From CAVURW01 sp963743595 (GTDB lineage: Bacteria > Verrucomicrobiota > Verrucomicrobiia > Methylacidiphilales > UBA1321): DNA of 15,324 nt. The stretch spans positions 1 to 15,324 of the forward strand of contig CAVURW010000232.1 of assembly GCA_963743595.1 (NCBI GenBank), written 5' to 3'. Of the stretch, positions 1 through 7,846 are shown piece after piece. Numbering within the stretch: the first letter of the stretch is position 1; every line of letters begins with the position of its first letter. The notes under the pieces were generated by a model. The model was not told the DNA's origin. It did not search any database and was given only the letters and a program-made list of their open reading frames with translations. A program made the translations under genes and the position numbers.

Positions 1-76
1 AATAACCGGCAGCCGCAACGCCCAGCACACCTAGAATCACAACAACGATCAACCCCAGAACAATTCGAAATACCAT
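1..76 (-). CDS. N-terminus of a membrane-anchored or exported protein (partial)
   Basis: Only the first 25 codons are inside the window; the gene continues leftward. The ATG is at 76-74 and is preceded by AAAGGA (86-81 on the minus strand) four bases upstream, a usable ribosome binding site. The peptide starts MVFRIVLGLIVVVILGVLGV and continues AAAGY. It is one uninterrupted hydrophobic segment with a single early arginine, so it is a signal anchor or an uncleaved signal peptide. The protein is therefore membrane-tethered or exported, but nothing of its functional domain is visible and no family can be named. It is transcribed divergently from the iron permease gene at 305, across a 228-base gap that should hold both promoters. 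I could not pick out a convincing -35/-10 pair there. Confidence 0.6.
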   Translation of the reverse strand, partial: MVFRIVLGLIVVVILGVLGVAAAGY

Positions 77-304
77 ATTATCCTTTCAAGAAAAAGGGCT
101 TCAATGTCGCCCCGTTGAGCAGAAGTAGCGCTCCTCTCCCGCTCAAGCAATATAATTCGAGCTTCACCTGGAGCTGGATTTATCTTGTCGGTAGAGGCGG
201 GCGGATCAATTCATGCGTCGACCGTCTTCCAATGGACAACCGCGCGTCAATAAATAGCAACTCGCGGTTAGCGGTGCATCCGGCCATTTGAGATCTTACG
301 CTGG

Positions 305-1336
305 ATGAACGAGCTAAGTATTTCGATGAACAGCGGTTGGAAATTGAGCGGTACGGCCAAGTGGGTTCTGGCGCTCCTTGCGGCCGCACCAGTTTTGGGT
401 GTTTTGATTTGGCAGGGCGTCACGAGCAATGGTTCGCCCGATCCGACCACGGAAAAGGCGGGCTCGATGGCCGGTATCGTGGATATCGGTGTGCTCGTGT
501 TTCGCGAAGGTCTGGAAAGCATCCTCGTACTGGCCGCTATTACAGCCGGCTTGACTCGTAAGAACGGAAAATTCGCCAAGCCGATCTTCCTGGGTGCGGG
601 TGCGGGTTTCCTGGTGACGATTCTCACGTGGTTTGCCTTCAAGGGGCTGATGAGTGACCTGACTCAGGTGACCTCGATGCTGGTGCTTCAGGCTGTGACG
701 GGAATGGTCGCCGTGGTGGTTTTGCTCATTGTCATGAATTGGTTCCTACACAAGATTTACTGGGGCGGTTGGATCGTGGCGCATAACAAGAAGAAGCAGG
801 AGATTCTGGATCAAAGCGGTCAAATGTCGTCCTCTACCTACTGGAGCTTGGTGTTGCTGGGCATGAGCTCGGTCTACCGCGAGGGCTTTGAAGTCGTGTT
901 GTTCCTCCAAAGCTACTACCTGAAACTGGGCGAGCTGACGGTGTACCAAGGCGCTGCGGTTGGCGCGGTTCTCACTGGAATTGTGGCCGTACTCACGTTC
1001 TGGGCACACAAGAAATTGCCGTATCGGAAGATGCTGATCTTCACGGGAATTATGCTGGGTGCCGTGCTCTTGGTGATGGTGGGGGAAGAGGCGCAAGAAA
1101 TGCAATTAGCCTCGTGGCTGCCGACGACGAAGCTGGCGTTTCTGGAGCCCTACATGCCGGACTGGACAGGCGTTTGGTTCTCGCTTTACCCGACCGTCGA
1201 GACGATTGTTGCGCAGGCTTTGGCTGCGATCATCGTGGGCGGCTCGTACTTTGCCGCTCGTTTGGTCAGTGGTTCGCCTCGTAAGCATGAACACGAGTCT
1301 CATGCGGGAGCGGGTCGCGCCGTCGCTTCGTACTAG
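305..1336 (+). CDS. FTR1/EfeU-family iron permease
   Basis: A 343-residue polytopic inner-membrane protein of the FTR1 family, which imports ferric iron (yeast Ftr1p, bacterial EfeU). The family signature REGxE occurs twice, as REGLE at residues 67-71 and REGFE at 192-196. Each lies in a hydrophobic helix, as expected for the glutamate-lined iron path. Further hydrophobic segments lie near 18-38, 93-113, 124-147, 181-205, 213-233, 243-261 and 297-320. The segment at 18-38, ahead of the first REGxE helix, looks like an added N-terminal signal or anchor helix. The C-terminus carries a histidine-bearing tail (KHEHESH, 327-333) that could bind metal. No EfeO or EfeB partner is visible in the window. 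Start choice is uncertain: neither ATG 305 nor ATG 326 has a clear Shine-Dalgarno sequence. The next gene starts 53 bases downstream on the same strand, but its product is unrelated. Confidence 0.87.
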   Translation: MNELSISMNSGWKLSGTAKWVLALLAAAPVLGVLIWQGVTSNGSPDPTTEKAGSMAGIVDIGVLVFREGLESILVLAAITAGLTRKNGKFAKPIFLGAGAGFLVTILTWFAFKGLMSDLTQVTSMLVLQAVTGMVAVVVLLIVMNWFLHKIYWGGWIVAHNKKKQEILDQSGQMSSSTYWSLVLLGMSSVYREGFEVVLFLQSYYLKLGELTVYQGAAVGAVLTGIVAVLTFWAHKKLPYRKMLIFTGIMLGAVLLVMVGEEAQEMQLASWLPTTKLAFLEPYMPDWTGVWFSLYPTVETIVAQALAAIIVGGSYFAARLVSGSPRKHEHESHAGAGRAVASY

Positions 1337-1389
1337 TCACTGGTAATTAGACTGTACCCGCTCACTGGCCCGGTTTATCGTTTCGCGGA

Positions 1390-2328
1390 ATGGTAGTTTT
1401 ACTGGGAGCGAGCGGTTATGTCGGCGGACGGTTCACACGTTTCTTTCGCAACCAAAGGGTCGATTTCTTCGGCCCATCACGGGCTGAGATCGACTATACC
1501 CAGCCGGAAGTCTTGCGAAAGCTGCTGAAAGAGAAGCGACCCGATTTTGTAATCAACGCCGCTGGATTCACGGGCAAACCAAATGTCGACGCATGTGAAG
1601 TTCAGCGTGCTGAGACGATTTTCGGTAATGTGGTGGTTCCACTCCGTATCGGCGAGGTCTGCGCGGAGCTCGGAATTCGCTGGGGTCACGTCTCCAGCGG
1701 GTGCATTTATCAGGGCGATAAAGGCGTCGATTCCAATGGCCGAGTGCTCGGTTTTTGCGAGGAAGACGCGCCGAATTTTTGTTTCGAGCATCGCCCGTGC
1801 AGTTTTTACAGCGGTTCTAAGGCGCACGCGGAAGAGTGGCTTCTGAAGCAACAGCCCGCCAGCGACGTCTACATCTGGCGGATGCGTGTGCCGTTTGATT
1901 CGCACGATAGTGCGCGGAATTACCTCAGCAAGTTGATGCGTTATCAGACCTTGTTGAACGTGCGGAATTCGCTTTCGCACTTGGACGATTACGTGGAGGC
2001 GTGCTGGCAGACGATGACGCGAAATCTGCCGACGGGCGTGTATAACCTGACGAATCCTGGCTCGGTAATGACCGAGGAAGTGGTGGCCCTGATCCGGCGG
2101 GAAGGGGAATCGCGTTTAGGCCGCCGGGAGCGGGAGGGCGCGGGAACGATGCTCAAGGAATTTTGTTTCTTTGAATCACTGGAAAGTTTTATGAAAATTG
2201 TTAAAACGCCCAGATCAAATTGTGTGCTGGATACATCGAAGGCGGAGCGCTATGGCTTACCTATGCGACCGATCGAGCAGGCATTGCGTGAAACTTTAGA
2301 GCGTTGGGAATGGGAGGCAAAATCGTGA
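1390..2328 (+). CDS. NRS/ER-like nucleotide-rhamnose synthase (3,5-epimerase/4-reductase)
   Basis: A 312-residue NAD(P)-dependent extended short-chain dehydrogenase. It has a Rossmann motif GASGYVGG (6-13) and the catalytic YxxxK pair Y140/K144. It resembles the plant bifunctional enzyme UER1 (NRS/ER, the C-terminal half of RHM) more than bacterial RmlD. Features recalled from the plant enzyme that recur here are NAAGFTGKPNVDACE (56-70), SGCIY (103-107), the PNF...FYSGSKA stretch (128-145), RMRVP (164-168), GVYNLTNPG (216-224) and RSNCVLDTSK (275-284). Length also fits, since the plant domain is about 300 residues. The family converts nucleotide-4-keto-6-deoxyglucose to nucleotide-L-rhamnose by epimerising C3 and C5 and then reducing C4. 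The cysteine of the GC(I/V)(Y/F) motif, C105 here, is a candidate epimerase residue. The gene overlaps the 4,6-dehydratase gene, which makes the expected substrate. A simpler reading is a divergent RmlD (4-reductase only). The ATG has only a weak upstream GCGGA. Confidence 0.8.
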   Translation: MVVLLGASGYVGGRFTRFFRNQRVDFFGPSRAEIDYTQPEVLRKLLKEKRPDFVINAAGFTGKPNVDACEVQRAETIFGNVVVPLRIGEVCAELGIRWGHVSSGCIYQGDKGVDSNGRVLGFCEEDAPNFCFEHRPCSFYSGSKAHAEEWLLKQQPASDVYIWRMRVPFDSHDSARNYLSKLMRYQTLLNVRNSLSHLDDYVEACWQTMTRNLPTGVYNLTNPGSVMTEEVVALIRREGESRLGRREREGAGTMLKEFCFFESLESFMKIVKTPRSNCVLDTSKAERYGLPMRPIEQALRETLERWEWEAKS

Positions 2329-3410
2329 GACTATTAGTAACGGGTGGTGCCGGATTTATCGGCTCGAATCTTGTCCATGAACTGCTTCGGCCCACTGCGC
2401 CCCCGCCCGAGCTGACGCCGGATCGCGTGGTGATTTTGGATGCGCTGACCTACTCGGGAAATCGCGCGAATTTCGAGGAATTGAAGGGTGATCCTCGGCT
2501 GGTTTTTGTTCACGGTTCGATCTTGGATCAAGAGCTGGTGGCGAAGCTGCTCACGGAGCACGAAATCACCGCCGTGATGCACCTCGCTGCGGAGAGTCAT
2601 GTCGATCGATCGATCGATACGCCGCTGCCGTTTATCGAAACGAATGTCGTTGGGACGCTGAAAATGTTGGAAGCCGCGCGGCATTATCGGGCGGTGCTGA
2701 CCGATTCTGAAAAGAAAGAGGCGTTTCGGTTTCATCATATTTCCACGGATGAGGTCTTTGGCTCGCTCTCTCTTACAGATCCGGCGTTCAATGAGAAAAC
2801 GGCGTACGATCCGCGCAGTCCCTACTCAGCTTCCAAAGCGGGCAGCGATCACCTGGTCCGGGCCTACCATCACACGTACGGTCTGCCGATTTTAATCACC
2901 AATTGCTCGAATAATTACGGTCCCATGCAGTTTCCCGAGAAGCTGATTCCGCTGGTGATTTTGAATGCGCTGGAAGGGAAACCGCTGCCCATTTATGGCG
3001 ATGGCAAACAACGCCGGGATTGGCTGCATGTGCGCGATCACGCCCTTGCGTTAATTCGCGTGCTGAAGCGGGGACAAGTCGGCGAGACCTACACCATCGG
3101 CGGTGAATCGGAAGTGACGAATATCGAGATCGTGCAACAGATTTGCCGGATCTTAGACGAGTTATCGCCGCGAGCCGATGGCCAGCCGCACGTCAGCGCA
3201 ATCACGCATGTGAAGGATCGGCCGGGACACGACCGGCGCTATTCGATTTCGATTGAGAAGATTCGGACTGAGCTCGACTGGAAGCCAGAAGAGACGCTGG
3301 CCAGTGGCTTGGAGCAAACGGTGAGCTGGTATATTAAAAATCGCGCTTGGTGCGAGGATATTACAAAGAACAAGTACGCCCGTGAGCGGTTAGGCTCTGC
3401 TCAGGCCTGA
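2325..3410 (+). CDS. rmlB: dTDP-glucose 4,6-dehydratase (RmlB)
   Basis: A 361-residue cytosolic enzyme converting dTDP-glucose to dTDP-4-keto-6-deoxyglucose, the entry step to dTDP-L-rhamnose and other 6-deoxysugars. Family motifs are in order: NAD-binding TGGAGFIGS (6-14), HLAAESHVDRSI (86-97), the STDEVFG catalytic acid pair (140-146), YSASK (167-171), NNYGPMQFPEKLIPL (196-210), YGDGKQRRDWLHV (224-236) and DRPGHDRRY (298-306). Length is close to the usual 340-360. I chose GTG 2325 rather than the in-frame TTG 2304 for two reasons. The protein then starts directly at MRLLVTGGAG, and GGAGG at 2313-2317 sits seven bases upstream. The GTG overlaps the upstream TGA in GTGA, so the two genes are translationally coupled. 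A perfect 6-bp inverted repeat follows the stop codon. Identification as a nucleotide-sugar 4,6-dehydratase is firm; dTDP rather than UDP as carrier is inferred from similarity to bacterial RmlB. Confidence 0.95.
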   Translation: MRLLVTGGAGFIGSNLVHELLRPTAPPPELTPDRVVILDALTYSGNRANFEELKGDPRLVFVHGSILDQELVAKLLTEHEITAVMHLAAESHVDRSIDTPLPFIETNVVGTLKMLEAARHYRAVLTDSEKKEAFRFHHISTDEVFGSLSLTDPAFNEKTAYDPRSPYSASKAGSDHLVRAYHHTYGLPILITNCSNNYGPMQFPEKLIPLVILNALEGKPLPIYGDGKQRRDWLHVRDHALALIRVLKRGQVGETYTIGGESEVTNIEIVQQICRILDELSPRADGQPHVSAITHVKDRPGHDRRYSISIEKIRTELDWKPEETLASGLEQTVSWYIKNRAWCEDITKNKYARERLGSAQA

Positions 3411-3425
3411 CCAGCGTGACGCTGG
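3411..3425 (+). other. Perfect inverted repeat just after the rmlB stop
   Basis: CCAGCG (3411-3416) and CGCTGG (3420-3425) form a perfect 6-bp stem around the loop TGA, starting one base after the stop codon. There is no T-run after it, so it is not a standard Rho-independent terminator. It could still be a 3'-end stabilising hairpin or a weak pause site. The rest of the gap to the next gene (3426-3612) holds a second small inverted repeat, TTAAC/GTTAA at 3558-3562 and 3568-3572, which could be an operator. I see no small gene there. Confidence 0.4.
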
Positions 3426-3612
3426 ACCCAGTTATAGGAGCAGCAAAATTTCGCTCTAAGGTCAGAACTCGTAATGACTCAGCGAAGGAGCGACGCGTTA
3501 GCAAAGCGCCAACAAGGTAGGCCCCGGAAATAGAAAAAACATTTGGCAGGTTCAAATTTAACAAACTGTTAACGAGCGGTGCGCCCGCCGATTCGGCTAC
3601 TTTGCCTTGGAT

Positions 3613-4761
3613 ATGAACCGCAGGATCATAATCACAGCCGGACTCGTTCTGGTGCTTGGCGTTTCGTTTGAAATTATTGAAGCGCTGCGTCCGCATTACC
3701 AGCCCATCTGCGCGCGGGAAGACCATGCTGCGGTCTTGCTGCAAAGTGGGAAGGTGCTGGTGATTGGTGGCATTTATTGGATGCCGTTCTATGATTTCCG
3801 CGAGTGGCTATGCTCCTATGTTCCCTGGCGTACGATAGATGAATGGTGGCCGGAGTATCGGGGCCTAACCAGTTGTGAGCTCTACGATCCAGATACAGGG
3901 ATCTGGCGTGCAACAGGATCGATGCATTTCGCCCGTGCGCAACCGAGCGTCGCACTGCTTGCTGATGGACGGGTGATGGTTGTCGACCTGTTCTTTACAG
4001 ACACAAATACCTGTGAGATTTACGATCCCGACACGGAAACGTGGACGCAGCTCGAAAGCGTGAAATGCCGTGGAAACTATCTTCGAGGTCTGCCAAATGG
4101 GGACGTACTCGCGATGTTCAGCAGCGATTCGAACCTTTCGGTGACCTTACCGGCTAACTATTTCAACGAGATCTATTCGGAGGGTCATTGGAAGAAATTT
4201 TCTGAGGCGGTCCATTTCCAATCTGAGAGCGTGATGGCGCAACTGGTCGACGGTCGTCTGTTAACGAAAGGATTTGATGATCAAAACGTTGAATGGTGTG
4301 GGCTCTTTTGGCCCGATTTTTCCAACTTTGTTAAGGTGCCAGCTCCCACAAAAGGTGGACGATGGGTGAGGTACTGTCCTCTGCTAGATGGACGAGCATT
4401 CGAGCTAACGGTTCGTCTCAATAGGGCTGAGACGGAAATCTTTTCGCCCACGACGAACACGTGGTCGCCTGGGCCGAGATTACCGGGAACGTATAATAAC
4501 CTTGTGGCAGCGAGCCCACTGAAGTACGGGCGAGTGCTCGCTCTGGTTTCATATCAATTAGGACCGGCAGATAGTGAGATCTTTAATCCGAAGACCAATT
4601 CCTGGAGCGGAACTGGTGCGCTCATACAGGATCGGGACGACTGTACCAGCACTCTCCTTCCAGACGGAAAAGTTCTGGTAGTGGGGGGAGACAGCAATCG
4701 GGACTCCCTCGCCGAGAGCGAGTTGTACGACCCGGCGACCGGCACGTGGAGCTTGCGCTAA
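3613..4761 (+). CDS. Membrane-anchored kelch-repeat beta-propeller protein
   Basis: A 382-residue protein with an N-terminal hydrophobic segment (about 4-22, after MNRR) that is a signal peptide or signal anchor. The rest reads as a kelch-type beta-propeller. Seven blade-ending motifs of the form (S/C)E(L/I)(Y/F)xPxTxxW recur about every 47 residues. Clear copies are at 88-98, 134-144, 274-284, 321-331 and 369-379. Two degenerate copies lie near 185-193 and 225-238. Each is followed or preceded by strands like LLPDGKVLVVGG (348-359). Seven repeats match a complete seven-bladed ring. The protein should lie outside the cytoplasmic membrane. Kelch propellers bind proteins or sugars, and some belong to galactose oxidases, but no oxidase copper site is evident and no specific function can be assigned. 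I preferred ATG 3613 over an in-frame TTG at 3607. It is separated by about 200 bases from rmlB, so it is probably its own unit. Confidence 0.8.
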   Translation: MNRRIIITAGLVLVLGVSFEIIEALRPHYQPICAREDHAAVLLQSGKVLVIGGIYWMPFYDFREWLCSYVPWRTIDEWWPEYRGLTSCELYDPDTGIWRATGSMHFARAQPSVALLADGRVMVVDLFFTDTNTCEIYDPDTETWTQLESVKCRGNYLRGLPNGDVLAMFSSDSNLSVTLPANYFNEIYSEGHWKKFSEAVHFQSESVMAQLVDGRLLTKGFDDQNVEWCGLFWPDFSNFVKVPAPTKGGRWVRYCPLLDGRAFELTVRLNRAETEIFSPTTNTWSPGPRLPGTYNNLVAASPLKYGRVLALVSYQLGPADSEIFNPKTNSWSGTGALIQDRDDCTSTLLPDGKVLVVGGDSNRDSLAESELYDPATGTWSLR

Positions 4762-4768
4762 AATCGGC

Positions 4769-4797
4769 TTGACGTTAAATCCTATATAAACTATAGA
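4769..4797 (+). promoter_or_regulatory. Sigma70-type promoter of the sulfate-binding protein gene
   Basis: TTGACG (4769-4774) and TATAGA (4792-4797) are separated by exactly 17 bases; each matches the consensus at five of six positions. A start site six or seven bases beyond the -10 falls at 4804, the A of the ATG. There is no Shine-Dalgarno sequence between promoter and ATG, so the transcript may be leaderless. Confidence 0.6.
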
Positions 4798-4803
4798 CTT
4801 TAT

Positions 4804-5844
4804 ATGTTTAAGGGAAAAGTGATCTGGGTCGTGCCCGCTGCGGCACTTGTGGTTTTCGTGGGTGCACTCTTCTTGTGGGCGCAATCTCGCCCGGCGGAAG
4901 CGGCTGGGAGCGGCTTTAATCTGCTGAACGTCTCGTACGATCCGACCCGCGAGTTTTACGTCGATTACAACAAAGCGTTTCAGGCCTATTGGAAGGCGAA
5001 AACGGGCGAAACCGTGACGGTGACGCAATCGCACGGCGGCTCGGCCAAACAGGCTCGCGCGGTCATCGATGGCCTAAAAGCTGATGTGGTGACGCTCGGG
5101 ATTGCGGAGGACATCGACGCCATCGCGGAGAGGACGCATGCCATCGAACCGAATTGGGCCAGTCGCCTGGACAACGATAGTGCGCCCTACACCTCCACGG
5201 TGGTGTTCCTGGTGAGAAAGGGGAATCCGAAGGGCATCCATGATTGGGCCGATCTCACGAAGGCTGATGTAGAGGTGGTCACCCCAAACCCCAAGACGAG
5301 TTCCGGTGGCCGCTGGAATTACCTAGCAGCCTATGGCGCGACGTACCTGGCTAGCGGCAAGGATGCAGCCAAGGCGACCGCGTTTATCAAGGAGCTTTAC
5401 CACCATGTGAAGGTGCTCGATTCCGGAGCGCGTGGATCAACGGTGACTTTTGTGGATCGTGGGCAGGGCGATGTTCTTCTAGCTTGGGAAGATGAGGCGC
5501 TGCTGGCGGTGAACAAGCGCGCGCCCGGCAAATTTGAGATCGTTTACCCGAGTCAATCGGTTATGGCCAAGCCACCCGTCTCTATCGTCGATCGAAACGC
5601 GGCAGCTAAAGGGACCACGGAAGTCGCTACGGCTTATCTGAAGTATCTCTACTCACCAGAGGGGCAGGAGATTGCCGCGCGCAATTACTACCGGCCCACA
5701 GACGCTGCGGTGCTTGCGAAGTATGCGAAACAATTCCCGAGCTTAACGCGGTTTGATATCAATCAATTGCTGGGCAGTTGGAAAGAAATTCACGCGGCTC
5801 ATTTTAAGGACGGGGCGTTGTTTGACCAGATCTACGGGCGTTGA
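4804..5844 (+). CDS. sbp: Periplasmic sulfate/thiosulfate-binding protein
   Basis: A 346-residue solute-binding protein of the Sbp/CysP family, which delivers sulfate or thiosulfate to the CysTWA ABC importer. Residues 1-34 form a signal peptide with a hydrophobic core (about 7-26) and a likely cleavage after AEA. Family motifs follow: LLNVSYDPTRE (40-50), TQSHGGSAKQARAVIDGL (74-91), ADVVTL (93-98), NPKTSSGGRWNYL (162-174), GARGSTVTFVDRGQGDVLLA (208-227) and ARNYYRP (292-298). Length equals the usual 330-350. No cysT, cysW or cysA is in the window, so this is an orphan binding subunit whose permease must be elsewhere. The neighbours are unrelated, and a dedicated promoter precedes it. The ATG is supported by the signal peptide beginning MFKGK. 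Sulfate versus thiosulfate preference cannot be told from the sequence. Confidence 0.93.
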   Translation: MFKGKVIWVVPAAALVVFVGALFLWAQSRPAEAAGSGFNLLNVSYDPTREFYVDYNKAFQAYWKAKTGETVTVTQSHGGSAKQARAVIDGLKADVVTLGIAEDIDAIAERTHAIEPNWASRLDNDSAPYTSTVVFLVRKGNPKGIHDWADLTKADVEVVTPNPKTSSGGRWNYLAAYGATYLASGKDAAKATAFIKELYHHVKVLDSGARGSTVTFVDRGQGDVLLAWEDEALLAVNKRAPGKFEIVYPSQSVMAKPPVSIVDRNAAAKGTTEVATAYLKYLYSPEGQEIAARNYYRPTDAAVLAKYAKQFPSLTRFDINQLLGSWKEIHAAHFKDGALFDQIYGR

Positions 5845-5920
5845 CGGATCGCCAGTGGGCCCGCAGCAGAGTAGACAGGCATTTACTTAATCAAGAAAAT
5901 GTTTAAAAACGGTTATTAGT

Positions 5921-7804
5921 ATGAGCACCGTTTTGATTGTTCAGCCGAAGCTGGAGGTGATGGAGCGCATGGCGCAGATCATTCAGGCCGTGGCGGGAGA
6001 TGCCACGATTTTAAAGGCAGCCACGGTTATCAGCGCCATGGAGCAAACGCGCCAGGTGGCCAAGATCGATCTCGTTTTGATGGAGATGTATATCCCGAAC
6101 GAGAACGGCTTGAAGATGTATGCCGATCTGCGTATCAAGTATCGTGGCGTTCGAGTGATTCTGGTTACGGCTTTTAACCTGGACAACTATAAGGTCTACA
6201 CGAAGGGCCTCACTTCGTTTTCATTGCCGCTGGATGAATCAGTGTTTTTCGCGACCATTCAAGACGCTTTAACGACGCTGGAGGGTGCGGATTTGTCGCC
6301 GTACCGTATCGGTCGTAAGCAAGCGCCGGATCGTTGGGGCGATTGCTATGAGGCGTTTGATTCCAGTGTGCGCCGGGAGGTCTTCATCACGCTGTTGCGC
6401 TCGATGGCCTCTGCCCAGGAGGCCGGCGCATTTCGGTCGGCTGCGTCTTTGATGGCACGCTCCACGCACCCAAACATCCAGACGGTGTATCTAGCAGGTG
6501 AAGCGGGCGGGCGCGATTTCTTCGTTCGGGAGAAATGGCAGGGCACCACGCTCACGGAATTTGCGTCTCAAGGCCGGACGATCGGTCCGCGTTTGGCTGC
6601 ACAGGTCATGGCGCAGGTGGGCACTGTGGTGATTTTTTGGCAGACGCGAAAATACCCCTACCGGATCATCACCGGTTCCGAAGTTTCGATTTCCGATCAA
6701 GACGCGGTGAAGGTGGAAAATTGTGTCGATCCTGTCGGCGAAAAGGAGACCTTCGGCGAGGGCGATCTCAGGGACTTGGCTAAGGCGATCTTAGATGTGT
6801 TGCCGGAGCCGGAAACTGTTCCCGTTGACCTGTTCCACCTACTCAACAAAATGCGGCAGGGGCCGGTGCAGTTGGCACCCATGGTGCGTGAGGCCCAGGC
6901 AATCGATATCCAACTGGCACCCGTCTTTGAGCGTGCAGAGACAGCAGAGCAGATTGAGGCCAAGCGGGTTATTGAAAAGGAGCAAAAAAGCCAATTCATC
7001 TGGACGGTAGCATTGGTGGTTGGCCTCGTCCTGGGTGTGATCGGAATCGCAACTTACCTGATCTTAAATGTGTTCGGCTTCACCCAGAGATCATTCGATC
7101 AGATGGTGGTGATTCCCGCCGGGCCGTTTACCTATGAAAGCGATCCCAATCCGATGACGTTACCGAACTACTCAATCGATAAATACGAGGTGACGTTCGG
7201 GCAGTACGTTAAGTTTCTGCAGGCGGTCAACGACGCGGGAACGGATAAGGCGTATCGGCATCCTTTGCAAAAAACCGAAAAGAATCATGAGCCGGAAGAG
7301 TGGTCGACTTTGTACCTGTGTCTGGTAAATCATCAGCCCTACAATAATGAAAATCTGACGTTGGCTTCCCCGGTGTTTAACATCGATTGGCTGGACGCGC
7401 AGGCTTACGCGAAGTGGGCGGGGAAGCGTCTCCCAACTGAGCAGGAGTGGGAGAAAGCGGCGAGGGGATCCAACGGTTTTAAATTCCCGTGGGGCAACGA
7501 TTTCGCGCCGTTCGCAAATACGCTGGTGAATGTCACGACCACTGGAATTTCGCATCACAATGAAGTTGACGGAAACCCGCAGGATAAGAGCCCTTATGGC
7601 GTGATGGACATGGAGGGAAATGTCAGTGAATTCACCGATACACTCGTCGATGTCAATGGCGTTAAGCATCCGATCATCCGGGGCGCGAATTTCTTAGTCC
7701 ACACCGAGGAACATGCGGTTCTGACCTTCCGATTTACCGACGCCACGATGGATTACCGGAGTTCCTGGATCGGCTTCCGCTGTGCCAAAGACGGCGGTAA
7801 TTAG
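5921..7804 (+). CDS. Pseudo-receiver/kinase-like/TM/FGE-like signalling protein
   Basis: A 627-residue protein with four parts. Residues 1-122 look like a response-regulator receiver with its chemistry lost. The acidic pair is replaced (VLIVQPK, 4-10), the phospho-acceptor position is E55 (LMEMYIP), T83 remains, and the conserved lysine is L102. Residues 127-270 resemble a eukaryotic-like Ser/Thr kinase lobe (HPNI 183-186, FFVREKWQGTTL 200-211) but lack HRD and DFG. The matching region reads YRIITGSEVSISDQDAVKVE. A charged segment (335-357) leads to one transmembrane helix (359-384). Residues 394-623 are an FGE/SUMF1-type domain: AQAYAKWAGKRLPTEQEWEKAARG (493-516), PWGN, SPYGVMDMEGNVSE (557-570), IRGANF, GFRCA. 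The two catalytic cysteines of true FGE are absent. The orientation inferred is regulatory domains in the cytosol and FGE-like domain outside. It probably senses or binds rather than catalyses. No Shine-Dalgarno sequence precedes the ATG. A broken paralogue lies at 8409-8624. Confidence 0.85.
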   Translation: MSTVLIVQPKLEVMERMAQIIQAVAGDATILKAATVISAMEQTRQVAKIDLVLMEMYIPNENGLKMYADLRIKYRGVRVILVTAFNLDNYKVYTKGLTSFSLPLDESVFFATIQDALTTLEGADLSPYRIGRKQAPDRWGDCYEAFDSSVRREVFITLLRSMASAQEAGAFRSAASLMARSTHPNIQTVYLAGEAGGRDFFVREKWQGTTLTEFASQGRTIGPRLAAQVMAQVGTVVIFWQTRKYPYRIITGSEVSISDQDAVKVENCVDPVGEKETFGEGDLRDLAKAILDVLPEPETVPVDLFHLLNKMRQGPVQLAPMVREAQAIDIQLAPVFERAETAEQIEAKRVIEKEQKSQFIWTVALVVGLVLGVIGIATYLILNVFGFTQRSFDQMVVIPAGPFTYESDPNPMTLPNYSIDKYEVTFGQYVKFLQAVNDAGTDKAYRHPLQKTEKNHEPEEWSTLYLCLVNHQPYNNENLTLASPVFNIDWLDAQAYAKWAGKRLPTEQEWEKAARGSNGFKFPWGNDFAPFANTLVNVTTTGISHHNEVDGNPQDKSPYGVMDMEGNVSEFTDTLVDVNGVKHPIIRGANFLVHTEEHAVLTFRFTDATMDYRSSWIGFRCAKDGGN

Positions 7805-7846
7805 CAAGAACCGCTGGTGCAGTGTCTCGTACTAGGCGGTAATCCG

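Noticed and set aside
112..146. TTGAGC/GCTCAA inverted repeat in the left divergent gap
   Set aside because: Six-base arms with a 20-base loop and no extension are expected by chance, and there is no adjacent promoter element to give it meaning.
2603..2618. Four tandem copies of CGAT within rmlB
   Set aside because: They encode the conserved HVDRSID motif of RmlB; the repeat is explained by the codons used.
4558..5034. 158-codon minus-strand frame across the kelch/Sbp junction
   Set aside because: It is antisense to two well-supported genes and the promoter between them, and its translation is arginine-rich without any motif.
5882..5919. Possible promoter (TTTACT and TATTAG) before the 627-residue protein gene
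   Set aside because: The spacing between the elements is about 26 bases, too long for a sigma70 promoter, and other combinations match poorly.
7172..7669. 165-codon minus-strand frame inside the FGE-like domain
   Set aside because: It is antisense to conserved FGE motifs (RLPTEQEWEKAARG, GNVSE) and has no family features of its own.
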